Positions 55,760 to 64,000 of a DNA stretch of 64,000 bases are shown in pieces. Position numbers and translations under genes: made by a program. Where the stretch lies: the NCBI RefSeq assembly GCF_963677155.1, contig NZ_OY781884.1:2186134-2250133 (forward strand), given 5' to 3'. Under the pieces are notes generated by a model. That model ran no database searches, was not told the DNA's origin, and saw only the letters and a program-made list of their open reading frames with translations. Position 1 is the first letter of the stretch. Every line of letters begins with the position of its first letter. This DNA is from an uncultured Draconibacterium sp. GTDB lineage: Bacteria; Bacteroidota; Bacteroidia; Bacteroidales; Prolixibacteraceae.

Positions 55760-57640
55760 TTATTCAATTCCATCTGCGAGTATATCCATTTTCAAAATGA
55801 ACGACTCCAGGCCAGGTAATGCCAATTCAACCTTACCTTTTCCATTTTTCACTTCCAAAACAAATTCTCTTCCACTTCCAAGGTGATCAGTCAGGTTATA
55901 CAAACCGTCTGTTAACTCCAAAGCCTTAACTGTTTTCTCATCCAGTTTCAATTGAAATTTGTGCGGTACATCTTCGAAATTACTCACTACAATTAAACGA
56001 TCATCTCCATTCCAGCGTACAAACGAAAATACTTTGTCCGTGTATCCTTCGGTATTTTGGCGGTTATATAAATGAATTTCTTTGTACTCGCCCATTAGCG
56101 CAGAAGAATGCGCAGAAAAACTCAACAGATTTTTGTAAAACAAATTCAATTCTTTTTCTGAATCAGAAAGCTGGCCGCCATCAAATTTGCCATTGTTCAT
56201 CCAACGTTGATGTGCCGGCACACCACAGTAATCAAAGATCGAAGTACGTGTTTCATCGCCAAATCCCATGTCGCCATCGCCGGGCTCGCCTACATGCTGC
56301 CCAAAATAAATCATGGTTGGCGAAGTACTCATACAGGTTGAAACCACCATTGCCGGTTTACCTTTTTCAGCACTTCCGGCAAATCCGGCACTGGCAATAC
56401 GCTGCTCATCGTGATTTTCAAGAAAGTGTAACATGTGATGCTCAATATCTTCCAATCCATCGTAAATCGCCGGAAGATTATCAGTACTGCCGTGCCCTTG
56501 CATAATGTGTTTTAAGGTATCGTACAACTCCACTTTGTCGTACAAGTAATCCATTTTCCCTTTATGAATATAGTCGCGATAAAGGGCAGGATTATAAACT
56601 TCCGCCAACAGAAACGCATCCGGGTTTTTCATTTTCAATGCCGAGTTCATGTAGCTCCAAAATTCCACCGGAACCATTTCTGCCATATCGTATCTGAATC
56701 CATCAACGCCCTTTTCCATCCAGTAAAGAGCAATATCTTTGAATTTCTTCCACGAATCCGGCACATCCTTATCCTTCCAGAACTCGAAATGAGATTTATA
56801 ACCTTCCTTGTCAAAACCTTCGGGAAGTAAATCAAAATCGTAGTTTCCATCAGGTTTTACGCCGTAATTAACTTTTACTGTTTCGTACCAGTCATAAAAT
56901 CCGGGTTGAGCTAATCGTGCACCGTTGCCGGTCCATTTTGCCGGATTTTCTTCAAACTTTCCATCCGAAAGCGGATTGTCATCGCCTCCCAACGGTTGGT
57001 AACCATTCAAAAATTCCGGTACCTGAAATGCCTCACCCGGGATGTAATAGAAATTATTATCGCGTTTGTATTCCACAGAAGTATCGTCGTTCTCGCCAAA
57101 ATCCGCAACACCTTCAGGTTTCGAAATCGACTGGTAATTACGGGCAACGTGATTAGGAACAATGTCGATAATCACTTTCATACCGTGTTTATGTGTGCGT
57201 TCGATCAAGGCTTCAAATTCTGCCAGTCGGTTTGCCGGATCAATAGCAAGGTCGGGATCTACGTTATAATAATCCTTCACGGCATAAGGCGACCCGGCAC
57301 GGCCTTTCACTACATCAGGATCGTCGTTTGAAATGCCGTAGGCGGTATAATCGGTTATTACATCATGATGCGGAACCCCCGTGTACCAAATGTGCGTAAC
57401 TCCCATCGATTTAATTTCTTCCAAAGCCCGGTCGGTAAAATCGTTGAACTTCCCAACACCGTTTTCCTCGATGGTTCCCCAAGGTTTGTTGGTGGTATTG
57501 GTATTGCCAAACAAACGGGTAAACACCTGGTAAACCACTAATTTTCCTTCCGGCGAATCGGACTGTGCAGGCTCTTTTTTTTGCGAGGGATGACAGGCCA
57601 AAAGAGCCAGCATTAAAAATATGGATGATAGTTTTTTCAT
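55760..57640 (-). CDS. GH13 alpha-amylase-type lipoprotein
   Basis: A 626-residue glycoside hydrolase of family GH13, with signal and lipobox LLAC at residue 16, so anchored in the envelope. GH13 regions are clear: VIIDIVPNHV (region I), DGFRYDMAEM with the nucleophile Asp (II), LLAEVYNP with the acid Glu (III) and LENHDEQ (IV). It should cut alpha-1,4 links in starch fragments. A large domain B or insert between about 200 and 290 is present (DDTSVEYKRDNNFYYIPG). It is last in the maltodextrin operon; a REP-like element separates it from the GH13 gene upstream. Confidence 0.9.
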   Translation of the reverse strand: MKKLSSIFLMLALLACHPSQKKEPAQSDSPEGKLVVYQVFTRLFGNTNTTNKPWGTIEENGVGKFNDFTDRALEEIKSMGVTHIWYTGVPHHDVITDYTAYGISNDDPDVVKGRAGSPYAVKDYYNVDPDLAIDPANRLAEFEALIERTHKHGMKVIIDIVPNHVARNYQSISKPEGVADFGENDDTSVEYKRDNNFYYIPGEAFQVPEFLNGYQPLGGDDNPLSDGKFEENPAKWTGNGARLAQPGFYDWYETVKVNYGVKPDGNYDFDLLPEGFDKEGYKSHFEFWKDKDVPDSWKKFKDIALYWMEKGVDGFRYDMAEMVPVEFWSYMNSALKMKNPDAFLLAEVYNPALYRDYIHKGKMDYLYDKVELYDTLKHIMQGHGSTDNLPAIYDGLEDIEHHMLHFLENHDEQRIASAGFAGSAEKGKPAMVVSTCMSTSPTMIYFGQHVGEPGDGDMGFGDETRTSIFDYCGVPAHQRWMNNGKFDGGQLSDSEKELNLFYKNLLSFSAHSSALMGEYKEIHLYNRQNTEGYTDKVFSFVRWNGDDRLIVVSNFEDVPHKFQLKLDEKTVKALELTDGLYNLTDHLGSGREFVLEVKNGKGKVELALPGLESFILKMDILADGIE

Positions 57641-57660
57641 GACTGTTTAAATTAAAAACT

Positions 57661-57739
57661 GTCATTTCGAAGGAGGGACGACTGAGAAATCTCTCTGAGC
57701 AACAGATTTCTCTCCTTCGTACCTCAGGTTCGAAATGAC
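57661..57739. repeat. REP-like palindrome (R3) inside the maltodextrin operon
   Basis: Begins GTCATTTCGAAGGAGGGACG and ends GGTTCGAAATGAC. Inner arms GAGAAATC and GATTTCTC also pair. It lies in the 115-base gap between the two GH13 genes and resembles the element at 10116. Confidence 0.75.
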
Positions 57740-57755
57740 AGCAACTTAGGAAAGC

Positions 57756-59594
57756 TTATTTATTCAACTCAACTATTACTGCTGATTTTGCAGGAACTAT
57801 AACTTCTGAAATATCAGAGATAGTGTTCCCAGAAATAATTTCTTTACCCGATTTATAGCCATCCATCACTTCATTAAAACGATCGGTTTTGATGGTTTTG
57901 GCTTCAGTATTTTTATTTAGAATTACCATCACCGCTTCGTCATCAGTGTAACGAAAATAGGTGTATGTTCCATCTTCCGGGACAAAGTGCATCAATTTAC
58001 CATCGTGAATTACATCGGCATTTTTACGCCAGTTCTGGATGTTAGAAACATATTGCTGCATATCTTTTGCCGCTTCACTCAATCCTTCTCCGGTAAAAGC
58101 GTTTACTTTATCGCCTTCCCAACCGCCGGGATAATCAGCACGAATATCGCCATGTTCGCTTCCATTGTGACGCATTAAAATTTCGGTACCGTAATAAATT
58201 TGCGGAATACCTCGGGTAGTTAAAAAGAATGCCACACCCATTTTCAGCAGATCAACATCTTCGCCAACCTGAACATAGAAGCGCGACATATCGTGGTTAT
58301 CCGGGAAAATCGTTAGGTCGTACGGATTTGGATATAAAAAATCGTTGGCCAATGCATTATAAATTTGAATCAAGCCAAAGTCGAAACTTTCTTCATTGCG
58401 TAACCCTTCGGCAACGGCACTCTGCAATGGAAAATCCATCATGCTCGGGGCATAATTCTTATAGCCGTCCTGGTTGAGTTTTCCCTTTTGCCAGTATGAG
58501 ACAATGGCCGGATTGGTGGTCCATTCTTCTCCAACCACATTAAAATCCGGGTATTCTTCCAGCAATTCTTTTGTCCAATCGCTCATCATATTTTTATCGG
58601 GATAAGGCCACGTATCTTGTCTAATCCCCTCCAATCCAACATACTCAACCCACCAGATACTGTTTTGAATAAGGTATTTTGCCAGAAAGGGATTTTTCTG
58701 ATTCATGTCGGGCATTGCCGAAACAAACCATCCGTCAACCATTGCTTTCTTATCTGCTTCCGAAGCGTGCGGATCTTCATTCACTGTACGGCGGTGACTG
58801 GTAATCTTCATTTCGGGATAATTGTTGATCCAGTCGCTCATGGGCATATCGTGCATCCACCAGTGTTCCGATCCACAGTGGTTAAAGATCAGGTCCATAA
58901 TCAGTTTCATCCCGCGTTTATCCAGCTCTTCATTCAATTCGCGATACTCATCATTAGATCCAAAACGACGATCAACCTGGTAAAAATCAGTACAGGCATA
59001 ACCGTGATACGATGCTTCGGGCATATCGTTTTCCAGCACAGGGTTTAACCAAACGGCAGTAAACCCCATGTTTTGCAGGTAATCCAGCGAATTAATGATT
59101 CCGCGAATATCGCCACCGTGGCGGCCATAGTTATAATCGCGATCGAGGCCTTCTTTCATTCCTTCAACCTCGTCGTTGCTGGTATCACCATTCACAAAAC
59201 GGTCGGGCGTGATCAAATAAATTACATCTGATGAATTGAAACCTTCTCGGTTGGCAGAACCCTGTTCACGATCCCACAATTCGTAGTTGTAGCTATCTAC
59301 AACCTTATCTCCTTGTTTAAATTGAATTTCAAATTCGCCGGCTTTTACATCTTTGGCAAGTTTTAAGTCGACAAACAGGTAGTTCGGGTTTTCCACTTTT
59401 GTGGTAGCCTCTAAAGTCACTCCCGGATAATCGATCACTACATCGGTTTTTGAAATATCTTCGCCATAGATCATTAATTGCAAATCAGGATTTTTCATTC
59501 CGGCCCACCAGTTTGGCGGCTCAACCCGTGATATCTCCTGACCCACAACATTAAGGGTAAGCAAAATGATAAACAAAGTGATAAGTTTCTTCAT
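57756..59594 (-). CDS. GH13 neopullulanase/cyclomaltodextrinase (SusA-like)
   Basis: A 612-residue secreted enzyme (signal peptide 1-18, LNVVGQ; no lipobox). An N-terminal immunoglobulin-like domain (RVEPPNWWAGMKNPDLQLMI) typical of cyclomaltodextrinases precedes the barrel: LIMDLIFNHCG (region I), GIRQDTWPYPD (II), VVGEEW (III) and FPDNHDMSRF (IV). It resembles Bacteroides SusA, a periplasmic neopullulanase hydrolysing pullulan and maltodextrins. It is 21 bases downstream of the GH65 gene and part of the same operon. Confidence 0.93.
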   Translation of the reverse strand: MKKLITLFIILLTLNVVGQEISRVEPPNWWAGMKNPDLQLMIYGEDISKTDVVIDYPGVTLEATTKVENPNYLFVDLKLAKDVKAGEFEIQFKQGDKVVDSYNYELWDREQGSANREGFNSSDVIYLITPDRFVNGDTSNDEVEGMKEGLDRDYNYGRHGGDIRGIINSLDYLQNMGFTAVWLNPVLENDMPEASYHGYACTDFYQVDRRFGSNDEYRELNEELDKRGMKLIMDLIFNHCGSEHWWMHDMPMSDWINNYPEMKITSHRRTVNEDPHASEADKKAMVDGWFVSAMPDMNQKNPFLAKYLIQNSIWWVEYVGLEGIRQDTWPYPDKNMMSDWTKELLEEYPDFNVVGEEWTTNPAIVSYWQKGKLNQDGYKNYAPSMMDFPLQSAVAEGLRNEESFDFGLIQIYNALANDFLYPNPYDLTIFPDNHDMSRFYVQVGEDVDLLKMGVAFFLTTRGIPQIYYGTEILMRHNGSEHGDIRADYPGGWEGDKVNAFTGEGLSEAAKDMQQYVSNIQNWRKNADVIHDGKLMHFVPEDGTYTYFRYTDDEAVMVILNKNTEAKTIKTDRFNEVMDGYKSGKEIISGNTISDISEVIVPAKSAVIVELNK

Positions 59595-59615
59595 TTTATA
59601 CTGTTTTAGTCGTTT

Positions 59616-61925
59616 CTACTTTTCTATTTCTAGTGTCGAATTTCCTGCAATCTTGTGCTCAACTCCCCAAACTGTTGCAGCAACATCAACCGCAGAATGA
59701 TTAACTATAACAAACTCACCATGTTTCATTTTTACTTCGAGCTGTGCTCCTCCAAAATCAATACGGAATCCATATGACTTCCACGATTCGGGCAAGAAAG
59801 GACTAAATGTAAGCTTGTTGTTAACTACGCGCATACCGCCAAATGCCATTACAAACGACATCCATGTTCCGCCCATACTGGTAATGTGCAGCCCATCTTC
59901 GGTGTCGTTATTGTAATTATCCAAATCGAGGCGCGAAGTACGCAAATACATTTCGTAAGCTTTATTCTGATAACCTATTTTCGCTGCCAGAATTGCGTGA
60001 ACACATGGCGACAACGACGATTCATGAACTGTTAAAGGCTCGTAAAAATCGAAGTGTCGTTTCAGCTCTTCGGTGGTAAAATTTTCCTGAAATAGGAACA
60101 AACTCTGCAAAGTATCGGCCTGTTTAATGTAGGGAGCGCGTAAAATACGATCCCACGACCAGTTTTGGTTAATGGGTAAATCCTCCGCCGGAAGTTCGGC
60201 TACCGGAGTCAAATCCTTATCCAAAAATCCATCCTGTTGCAGGTAAATATCGCGCTTCTCATCTCTGGCAAAATACATACTATCGATGATATCCTTCCAA
60301 CGCGCGGTTTCGTTCAACTCGTTGAATTTCCACTTTTTCACCAATTCCTCGAACAGGAATGGGAACTCCTTTTTTAGGTATTCAATGGCTTCGAGCGTAT
60401 ATTTTAATGTCCACACGGCCATGTAACTGGTGTGGAAATTATTGTTTACGTTATTCTCGTATTCGTTTGGCCCAGTAACGCCCAGCATTACATATTTCTC
60501 TTTATCAGCCGACCAGTTTACGCGCTGGCTCCAAAAACGACTAATACCAAGCAACACCTCAAAACCCATTGGGGCAAGGTATTCTCTATCGCCGGTGTAA
60601 TTTATATAATCGTAAATAGCATAGGCAATGGCTCCGTTTCGATGAACTTCCTCAAAGGTAATTTCCCACTCGTTGTGGCATTCTTCGCCGTTAATGGTAA
60701 CCATCGGATACAAAGCCGCACCATTTTTAAAGCCGAGTTTTTCAGCATTTTCGATGGCTTTTTCCAAGTGTTTACGACGGTAAACCAGCAGGTTCCGAGA
60801 AACTTTTTGTGGCGCTGTACTCAGGTAAAAAGGTAAACAATATGCCTCTGTATCCCAATATGTTACACCTCCATATTTTTCACCGGTAAATCCTTTGGGC
60901 CCTATATTTAGCCGCTCATCTTCTCCCGAGTAGGTTTGATTGAGTTGAAAAATGTTAAAGCGAATACCCTGCTGGGCAGCAATATCGCCTTCAATTTTTA
61001 TATCGCTGGTTGACCATTTTTGCAGCCAGCGGTTTTTATGACTTTCGAACAGGGCATTGAAACCAGCTTCAACAGCCAAATCAACGGCTTCTTTCGCCTT
61101 CTCTGGAAGCGACTCTTTGTCATAATCAAGGGACGAAACAGTAGAAGAGAATTTCTCAACTACTATTTCATCACCCTTCTCTACCGAGACTTTTTGAAAT
61201 GCCTCGATATATTTCTCCCTTTCCCCATTCGTAATATCTGAGTTTACTTTTTTTCCATTTTTTAGCAGCTGAAACCACATTCCGGTACTTACCTGGAATC
61301 CTGTCTTTAAGGTTTCAACTGTGAGGTATCCTTCCGGACCACCAACGGCACGGGCAACTTCTACCCAGAATTTCTCGTCGTAATTCGAGTCTTCGTTCAC
61401 CACATCGCCATCGAGATAAGGCGTAACTTTAATCTCGCCATCAAAGTTCAACGCTTTTATAGTGTATCGGATGGCACCAATTTCGGTGGCTGCAATACTG
61501 ACAAAGCGGTGCGAACAAACCTCAACCTGGTTACCGTTTTGCAACTCGGCAACAAAACAACGCGTTAGCAAACCGTGTTGCATGTCGAGCTCGCGTTTAA
61601 ACGAAAGTACTTTTGCTTTTGCAAGATCAAGTTCCTCACCATTAATGGTAACTCCTATTCCAATCCAGTTGGTTGAATTAATGATTTTAGCAAAATACTC
61701 CGGATAGCCGTTTTTCCACCATCCCACGCGGGTTTTGTCGGGGTAATAAATCCCGGCAACGTATGTTCCGTTCAGCGTATCGCCTGAATACTTCTCCTCG
61801 AAATTGGCGCGCTGGCCCATTTTCCCGTTTCCGATACTAAAGATACTTTCGGAAATCCGGTTATTTTCGGGAACAAAACCCTCTTCAACTATTTTCCAGT
61901 CGTGATGAATGATATAATTCTTCAT
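59616..61925 (-). CDS. GH65 glycoside phosphorylase (maltose phosphorylase-type)
   Basis: A 769-residue cytoplasmic enzyme with no signal peptide. GH65 enzymes split maltose, kojibiose or trehalose with inorganic phosphate to glucose and beta-glucose-1-phosphate. Its general acid is expected in NEWEITFEE (residues 418-426), followed by VHRNGAIAYAIYDY. GVTYWDTEAYCLPFY and KYGGVTYWDTE are substrate-site stretches. Context (MFS transporter, GH13 enzymes) and the ECHNEWEI form favour maltose. A beta-phosphoglucomutase gene, usual in such operons, is missing; only 18 bases separate this gene from the transporter. Confidence 0.92.
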   Translation of the reverse strand: MKNYIIHHDWKIVEEGFVPENNRISESIFSIGNGKMGQRANFEEKYSGDTLNGTYVAGIYYPDKTRVGWWKNGYPEYFAKIINSTNWIGIGVTINGEELDLAKAKVLSFKRELDMQHGLLTRCFVAELQNGNQVEVCSHRFVSIAATEIGAIRYTIKALNFDGEIKVTPYLDGDVVNEDSNYDEKFWVEVARAVGGPEGYLTVETLKTGFQVSTGMWFQLLKNGKKVNSDITNGEREKYIEAFQKVSVEKGDEIVVEKFSSTVSSLDYDKESLPEKAKEAVDLAVEAGFNALFESHKNRWLQKWSTSDIKIEGDIAAQQGIRFNIFQLNQTYSGEDERLNIGPKGFTGEKYGGVTYWDTEAYCLPFYLSTAPQKVSRNLLVYRRKHLEKAIENAEKLGFKNGAALYPMVTINGEECHNEWEITFEEVHRNGAIAYAIYDYINYTGDREYLAPMGFEVLLGISRFWSQRVNWSADKEKYVMLGVTGPNEYENNVNNNFHTSYMAVWTLKYTLEAIEYLKKEFPFLFEELVKKWKFNELNETARWKDIIDSMYFARDEKRDIYLQQDGFLDKDLTPVAELPAEDLPINQNWSWDRILRAPYIKQADTLQSLFLFQENFTTEELKRHFDFYEPLTVHESSLSPCVHAILAAKIGYQNKAYEMYLRTSRLDLDNYNNDTEDGLHITSMGGTWMSFVMAFGGMRVVNNKLTFSPFLPESWKSYGFRIDFGGAQLEVKMKHGEFVIVNHSAVDVAATVWGVEHKIAGNSTLEIEK

Positions 61926-61943
61926 CTCAGTGTTTTTAATTTT

Positions 61944-63455
61944 TTAATTTTCTGTTGCAACGTCTTTAACAAAAAGTACCAATATGGCTGCTATCACCAT
62001 TGATACTCCACCAAAAACGAGTGCTAAAATCGACTCTCCACCAAACAAATCTTTTACCATGAACCCAAGAATGGTTGCCGCCAGAATTTGCGGTATTACA
62101 ATAAAGAAGTTGAAAATGCCCATGTAAACACCCATTTTGTTTGATGGCAACGATCCGGTAAGAATGGCATAAGGCATGGAAAGAATACTTGCCCAGGCAA
62201 TGCCAATTCCAATCATTGGCACAATTAGCCAGTTCGGATCGTTAAAAAGGTAGATGGAGGCCAGGCTCACACCACCAATTATTAAACTAATGAAGTGCGT
62301 GAATTTTCGGTTGGTGTACTTTGCAATTACGGGCAAAGCAAATGCCATTAACGCAGCAACTCCGTTATAAACGCCAAAAAGAATGGTCACCCAGTCGGCG
62401 CCGTCGTTGTACAATTTTGTGGTTGTATCGGAAGTTCCGTATACATGGCTCGTAATTCCTGCTGTGGCATAAATCCACAAAGCAAATAAACCAACCCAGG
62501 TAAAAAACTGCACCAACGCCAGTTGTTTCATCGTTACCGGCATACGTAATAGATCGCTAAAAATCTCCACCAGAGCATTCTTATCCTTTTTTTGCGATTT
62601 TAGCAAAGCAGCCATCATCATCAATAAAAAGAACAGAAAAAGAATACCTCCAAGAATGTACAGTTCCTTTTCCAGCTTCATTAGTCGTGTAACTACTACT
62701 ATAAGCAAACCCAGCATCCCCATTATTCCACCAACTTTGGCAAAACGGCTGCCCACCACTTCCTCTTCATTAAGTACCTCTTCTTTATTGGTTGTTTGTC
62801 TTTCGTTTTCTTCAAAGGCCTTCAAATCTTCGGGCGGGTATTCTTTGGTTGAAAAAATAGTCCACAAAATGGCCAGAAAGAAAACAACACCACCAACGTA
62901 GAACGACCAGCGCACCGACGGTGGAATTACCCCTTCGGGAGCCGTATTAGGAATATTCAGCCAATTGGTCATCGCATACGGGAGCACCGATCCCACAACA
63001 GCACCAGTACCAATAAAAAAGCTTTGCATGGCAAACCCCCGGGTACGTTGCTCGTTAGGTAACATATCGCCAACAAAGGCGCGGAAAGGCTCCATTGAAA
63101 TGTTAATGGAAGCATCCATAATCCAAAGTGTACCGGCAGCTACCCACAAAGTGGGCGAGTTTGGCATTAATAAAAGGGCCAGCGAAGCGAAAATGGCTCC
63201 AAACAAAAAATAAGGCCGTCTTCGTCCGAGGCGGTTCCAGGTTTTATCGCTCATGTGCCCGATTATCGGCTGAACAATTAACCCGGTAACCGGAGCGGCA
63301 ATCCACAAAATCGGGATGTCTTCAACATTGGCCCCAAGTGTTTCGAAAATACGGCTAACATTGGCATTCTGTAAAGCAAATCCAAACTGGATACCCAGAA
63401 AACCAAAACTCATATTCCAAATCTGCCAAAAACTTAACGTAGGTTTTTTACGCAT
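61944..63455 (-). CDS. MFS sugar transporter (SLC45/GPH-like)
   Basis: A 503-residue transporter with about twelve helices. MSFGFLGIQFGFALQNANVSRIFETLGA opens it (shown in part), GHMSDKTWNRLGRRRPYF is the conserved loop after helix 2, and a long acidic cytoplasmic loop (about 220-245, EENERQTTNKEEVLNEEEVV) lies in the middle. The RRRPYF loop is typical of SLC45 and related sucrose/maltose:H+ symporters. The start MRKKPTLSFWQIWN is preferred over an ATG 24 bases upstream. It is the first gene of the maltodextrin operon and probably imports maltose or maltodextrin into the cytoplasm. Confidence 0.9.
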   Translation of the reverse strand: MRKKPTLSFWQIWNMSFGFLGIQFGFALQNANVSRIFETLGANVEDIPILWIAAPVTGLIVQPIIGHMSDKTWNRLGRRRPYFLFGAIFASLALLLMPNSPTLWVAAGTLWIMDASINISMEPFRAFVGDMLPNEQRTRGFAMQSFFIGTGAVVGSVLPYAMTNWLNIPNTAPEGVIPPSVRWSFYVGGVVFFLAILWTIFSTKEYPPEDLKAFEENERQTTNKEEVLNEEEVVGSRFAKVGGIMGMLGLLIVVVTRLMKLEKELYILGGILFLFFLLMMMAALLKSQKKDKNALVEIFSDLLRMPVTMKQLALVQFFTWVGLFALWIYATAGITSHVYGTSDTTTKLYNDGADWVTILFGVYNGVAALMAFALPVIAKYTNRKFTHFISLIIGGVSLASIYLFNDPNWLIVPMIGIGIAWASILSMPYAILTGSLPSNKMGVYMGIFNFFIVIPQILAATILGFMVKDLFGGESILALVFGGVSMVIAAILVLFVKDVATEN

Positions 63456-63561
63456 AACAGTAGTTTTAATTTGTAGCAAAGCTGTATGTAATAATAAGAT
63501 AATACAGCAAAAGAACTTTTGCTGCTAAACACAAAGTATGTGAATTGAAAAATTGCCTGTA

Positions 63562-63594
63562 CAAATATAAGTCAGAATCGAAGTAAATTCCAAA
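63562..63594 (-). promoter_or_regulatory. Maltodextrin operon promoter
   Basis: On the minus strand TTTG (63594-63591) is followed after 21 bases by TATATTTG (63569-63562), matching both Bacteroidota elements. The leader to the transporter ATG is about 100 bases. Confidence 0.7.
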
Positions 63595-63651
63595 CTACCT
63601 ACCATGTGAACACCTGAAGAACAAGACCTTTAACCGCAAAATGATCATTTC

Positions 63652-63661
63652 AAACGTTTGC
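63652..63661. promoter_or_regulatory. LacI-family operator candidate (CAAACGTTTG)
   Basis: A perfect ten-base palindrome with central CG, the usual LacI/PurR core form, lying about 95-100 bases upstream of the inferred transcription start and next to a LacI-type gene. The far-upstream position would suit an activator or a loop more than simple blocking. Confidence 0.6.
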
Positions 63662-63673
63662 GGAAAGTGAAAA

Positions 63674-63691
63674 TATATTGTACAACATATT
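63674..63691. promoter_or_regulatory. Second palindrome upstream of the operon
   Basis: ATATATTGTACAACATAT: TTGTACAA is a perfect palindrome, and the flanking ATAT arms also match with one mismatched base on each side. Role unknown. Confidence 0.4.
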
Positions 63692-63752
63692 TTTGTTTAG
63701 TTGTAAGAATTGACCAAATAATTACAAAAAATAATAAAATTTGAATGGCATA

Positions 63753-64000
63753 TTATATAATAGAGGAACCACGAACAATCAAATCCGCGTTTAGTACTTT
63801 TGTCTCAGCCGGATATTCATCGTCTTCCGAAAGAATCCGTTTTAGCAGCATTTGAGTTGCCTGGGTTCCCATTTCGTACCCATGCTGATCCACAGAAGTA
63901 AGTGTTGGATCTGTAATCCCTGAAAAGCGGCCATCGGAAAAACCAACAATGGCAATCTCATCAGGTATTTTATAACCTTTTTTCTGAATGGTTTGCATGG
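63753..64000 (-). CDS. LacI-family transcriptional regulator (5' part outside window)
   Basis: The last 82 or so codons of a LacI/PurR-type regulator; the frame is open to the window edge, and the ATG at 63998 is internal. IPDEIAIVGFSDGRFSGITDPTLTSV is the periplasmic-binding-protein-like C-terminal signature, followed by the dimerisation segment GTQATQMLLKRIL and the closing LIVRGSS. The DNA-binding domain lies outside. It is upstream of, and codirectional with, the maltodextrin operon and is its likely regulator. Confidence 0.92.
   Translation of the reverse strand, partial: MQTIQKKGYKIPDEIAIVGFSDGRFSGITDPTLTSVDQHGYEMGTQATQMLLKRILSEDDEYPAETKVLNADLIVRGSSII

Larger units (their letters stand above)
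63456..63752. other. Control region of the maltodextrin operon
   Basis: No gene in 297 bases. From left to right it holds the operon promoter (63562-63594), the LacI-type palindrome CAAACGTTTG (63652-63661) and the palindromic ATAT-TTGTACAA-ATAT region (63674-63691). Confidence 0.55.

Noticed and set aside
55618..55800. 60-codon plus-strand frame near the amylase gene end
   Set aside because: It includes a terminator-like hairpin and overlaps the convergent GH13 gene's stop; no family.
1..64000. tRNA, rRNA, CRISPR array, insertion sequence, prophage or toxin-antitoxin
   Set aside because: I looked for cloverleaf 3' ends, regularly spaced repeats, transposase motifs and phage genes and saw none that could be supported by eye; a tRNA scan could still find one.

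Overview
The window is chromosomal DNA from a member of the Bacteroidota, probably a free-living polysaccharide degrader near the Marinilabiliales/Prolixibacteraceae; that order-level placement is an inference from gene content. The phylum call rests on promoter boxes of the TAnnTTTG type with almost no Shine-Dalgarno sequences, a three-gene succinate dehydrogenase, the ileS / dksA-like / lspA order, a RicT (PSP1) gene near holB, BlaI/BlaR1 with a TonB-type tail, and a SusA-like starch locus. No rRNA, tRNA, CRISPR array, transposase or prophage was recognised. Coding density is high and core genes dominate.

Layout. 1-4.5 kb: ricT (cut by the window edge) and holB on the minus strand, separated by plus-strand outer-membrane-type genes, one of them broken. 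5-13 kb: pgk, a small membrane protein, a lipoprotein beta-mannosidase, kbl and gltX. 13-22 kb: a tight five-gene minus-strand operon (tetraheme cytochrome fused to a SUMF1-type domain, Tat-lipoprotein Gfo/Idh/MocA oxidoreductase, GT2 glycosyltransferase, multi-membrane-span glycosyltransferase with TPRs, small Lys-tailed membrane protein). It is divergent from a large membrane-anchored regulator with a LamG sensor region and a cytoplasmic SARP-like DNA-binding region. I consider this the best candidate for an undescribed system here. 22-26 kb: tnaA, a beta-phosphoglucomutase-like HAD enzyme, and a FolM-like / FolX-like / FolK-like pterin operon. 26-33.4 kb: ribE, cysS, lspA, a DksA-like gene and ileS. 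33.4-38.5 kb: a long gene-free stretch, a free-standing CBM48 protein, BtpA, a DUF1080 lipoprotein, a CPBP protease and a conserved unknown.

38.6-46.4 kb: sdhCAB with a good promoter and terminator, a GntP permease, an ElaA-type acetyltransferase, tandem secreted paralogues and a zinc-ribbon protein. 46.4-51 kb: an exported peroxiredoxin, a small secreted protein with a one-base frameshift, and mfd. 51-55.5 kb: two tandem paralogous lipoproteins with the same terminator, then blaI/blaR1 with two matching palindromic operators, and a YdeI-like protein. 55.7-64 kb: a maltodextrin operon (MFS transporter, GH65 phosphorylase, two GH13 enzymes) under a LacI-type regulator that runs off the end. 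GH13 enzymes would cut starch fragments, the GH65 enzyme would phosphorolyse maltose to beta-glucose-1-phosphate, and a beta-phosphoglucomutase is needed next; the only candidate in view is the unlinked HAD gene at 23.7 kb.

Several gaps carry palindromic REP-like repeats starting GTCATT and ending in its complement.
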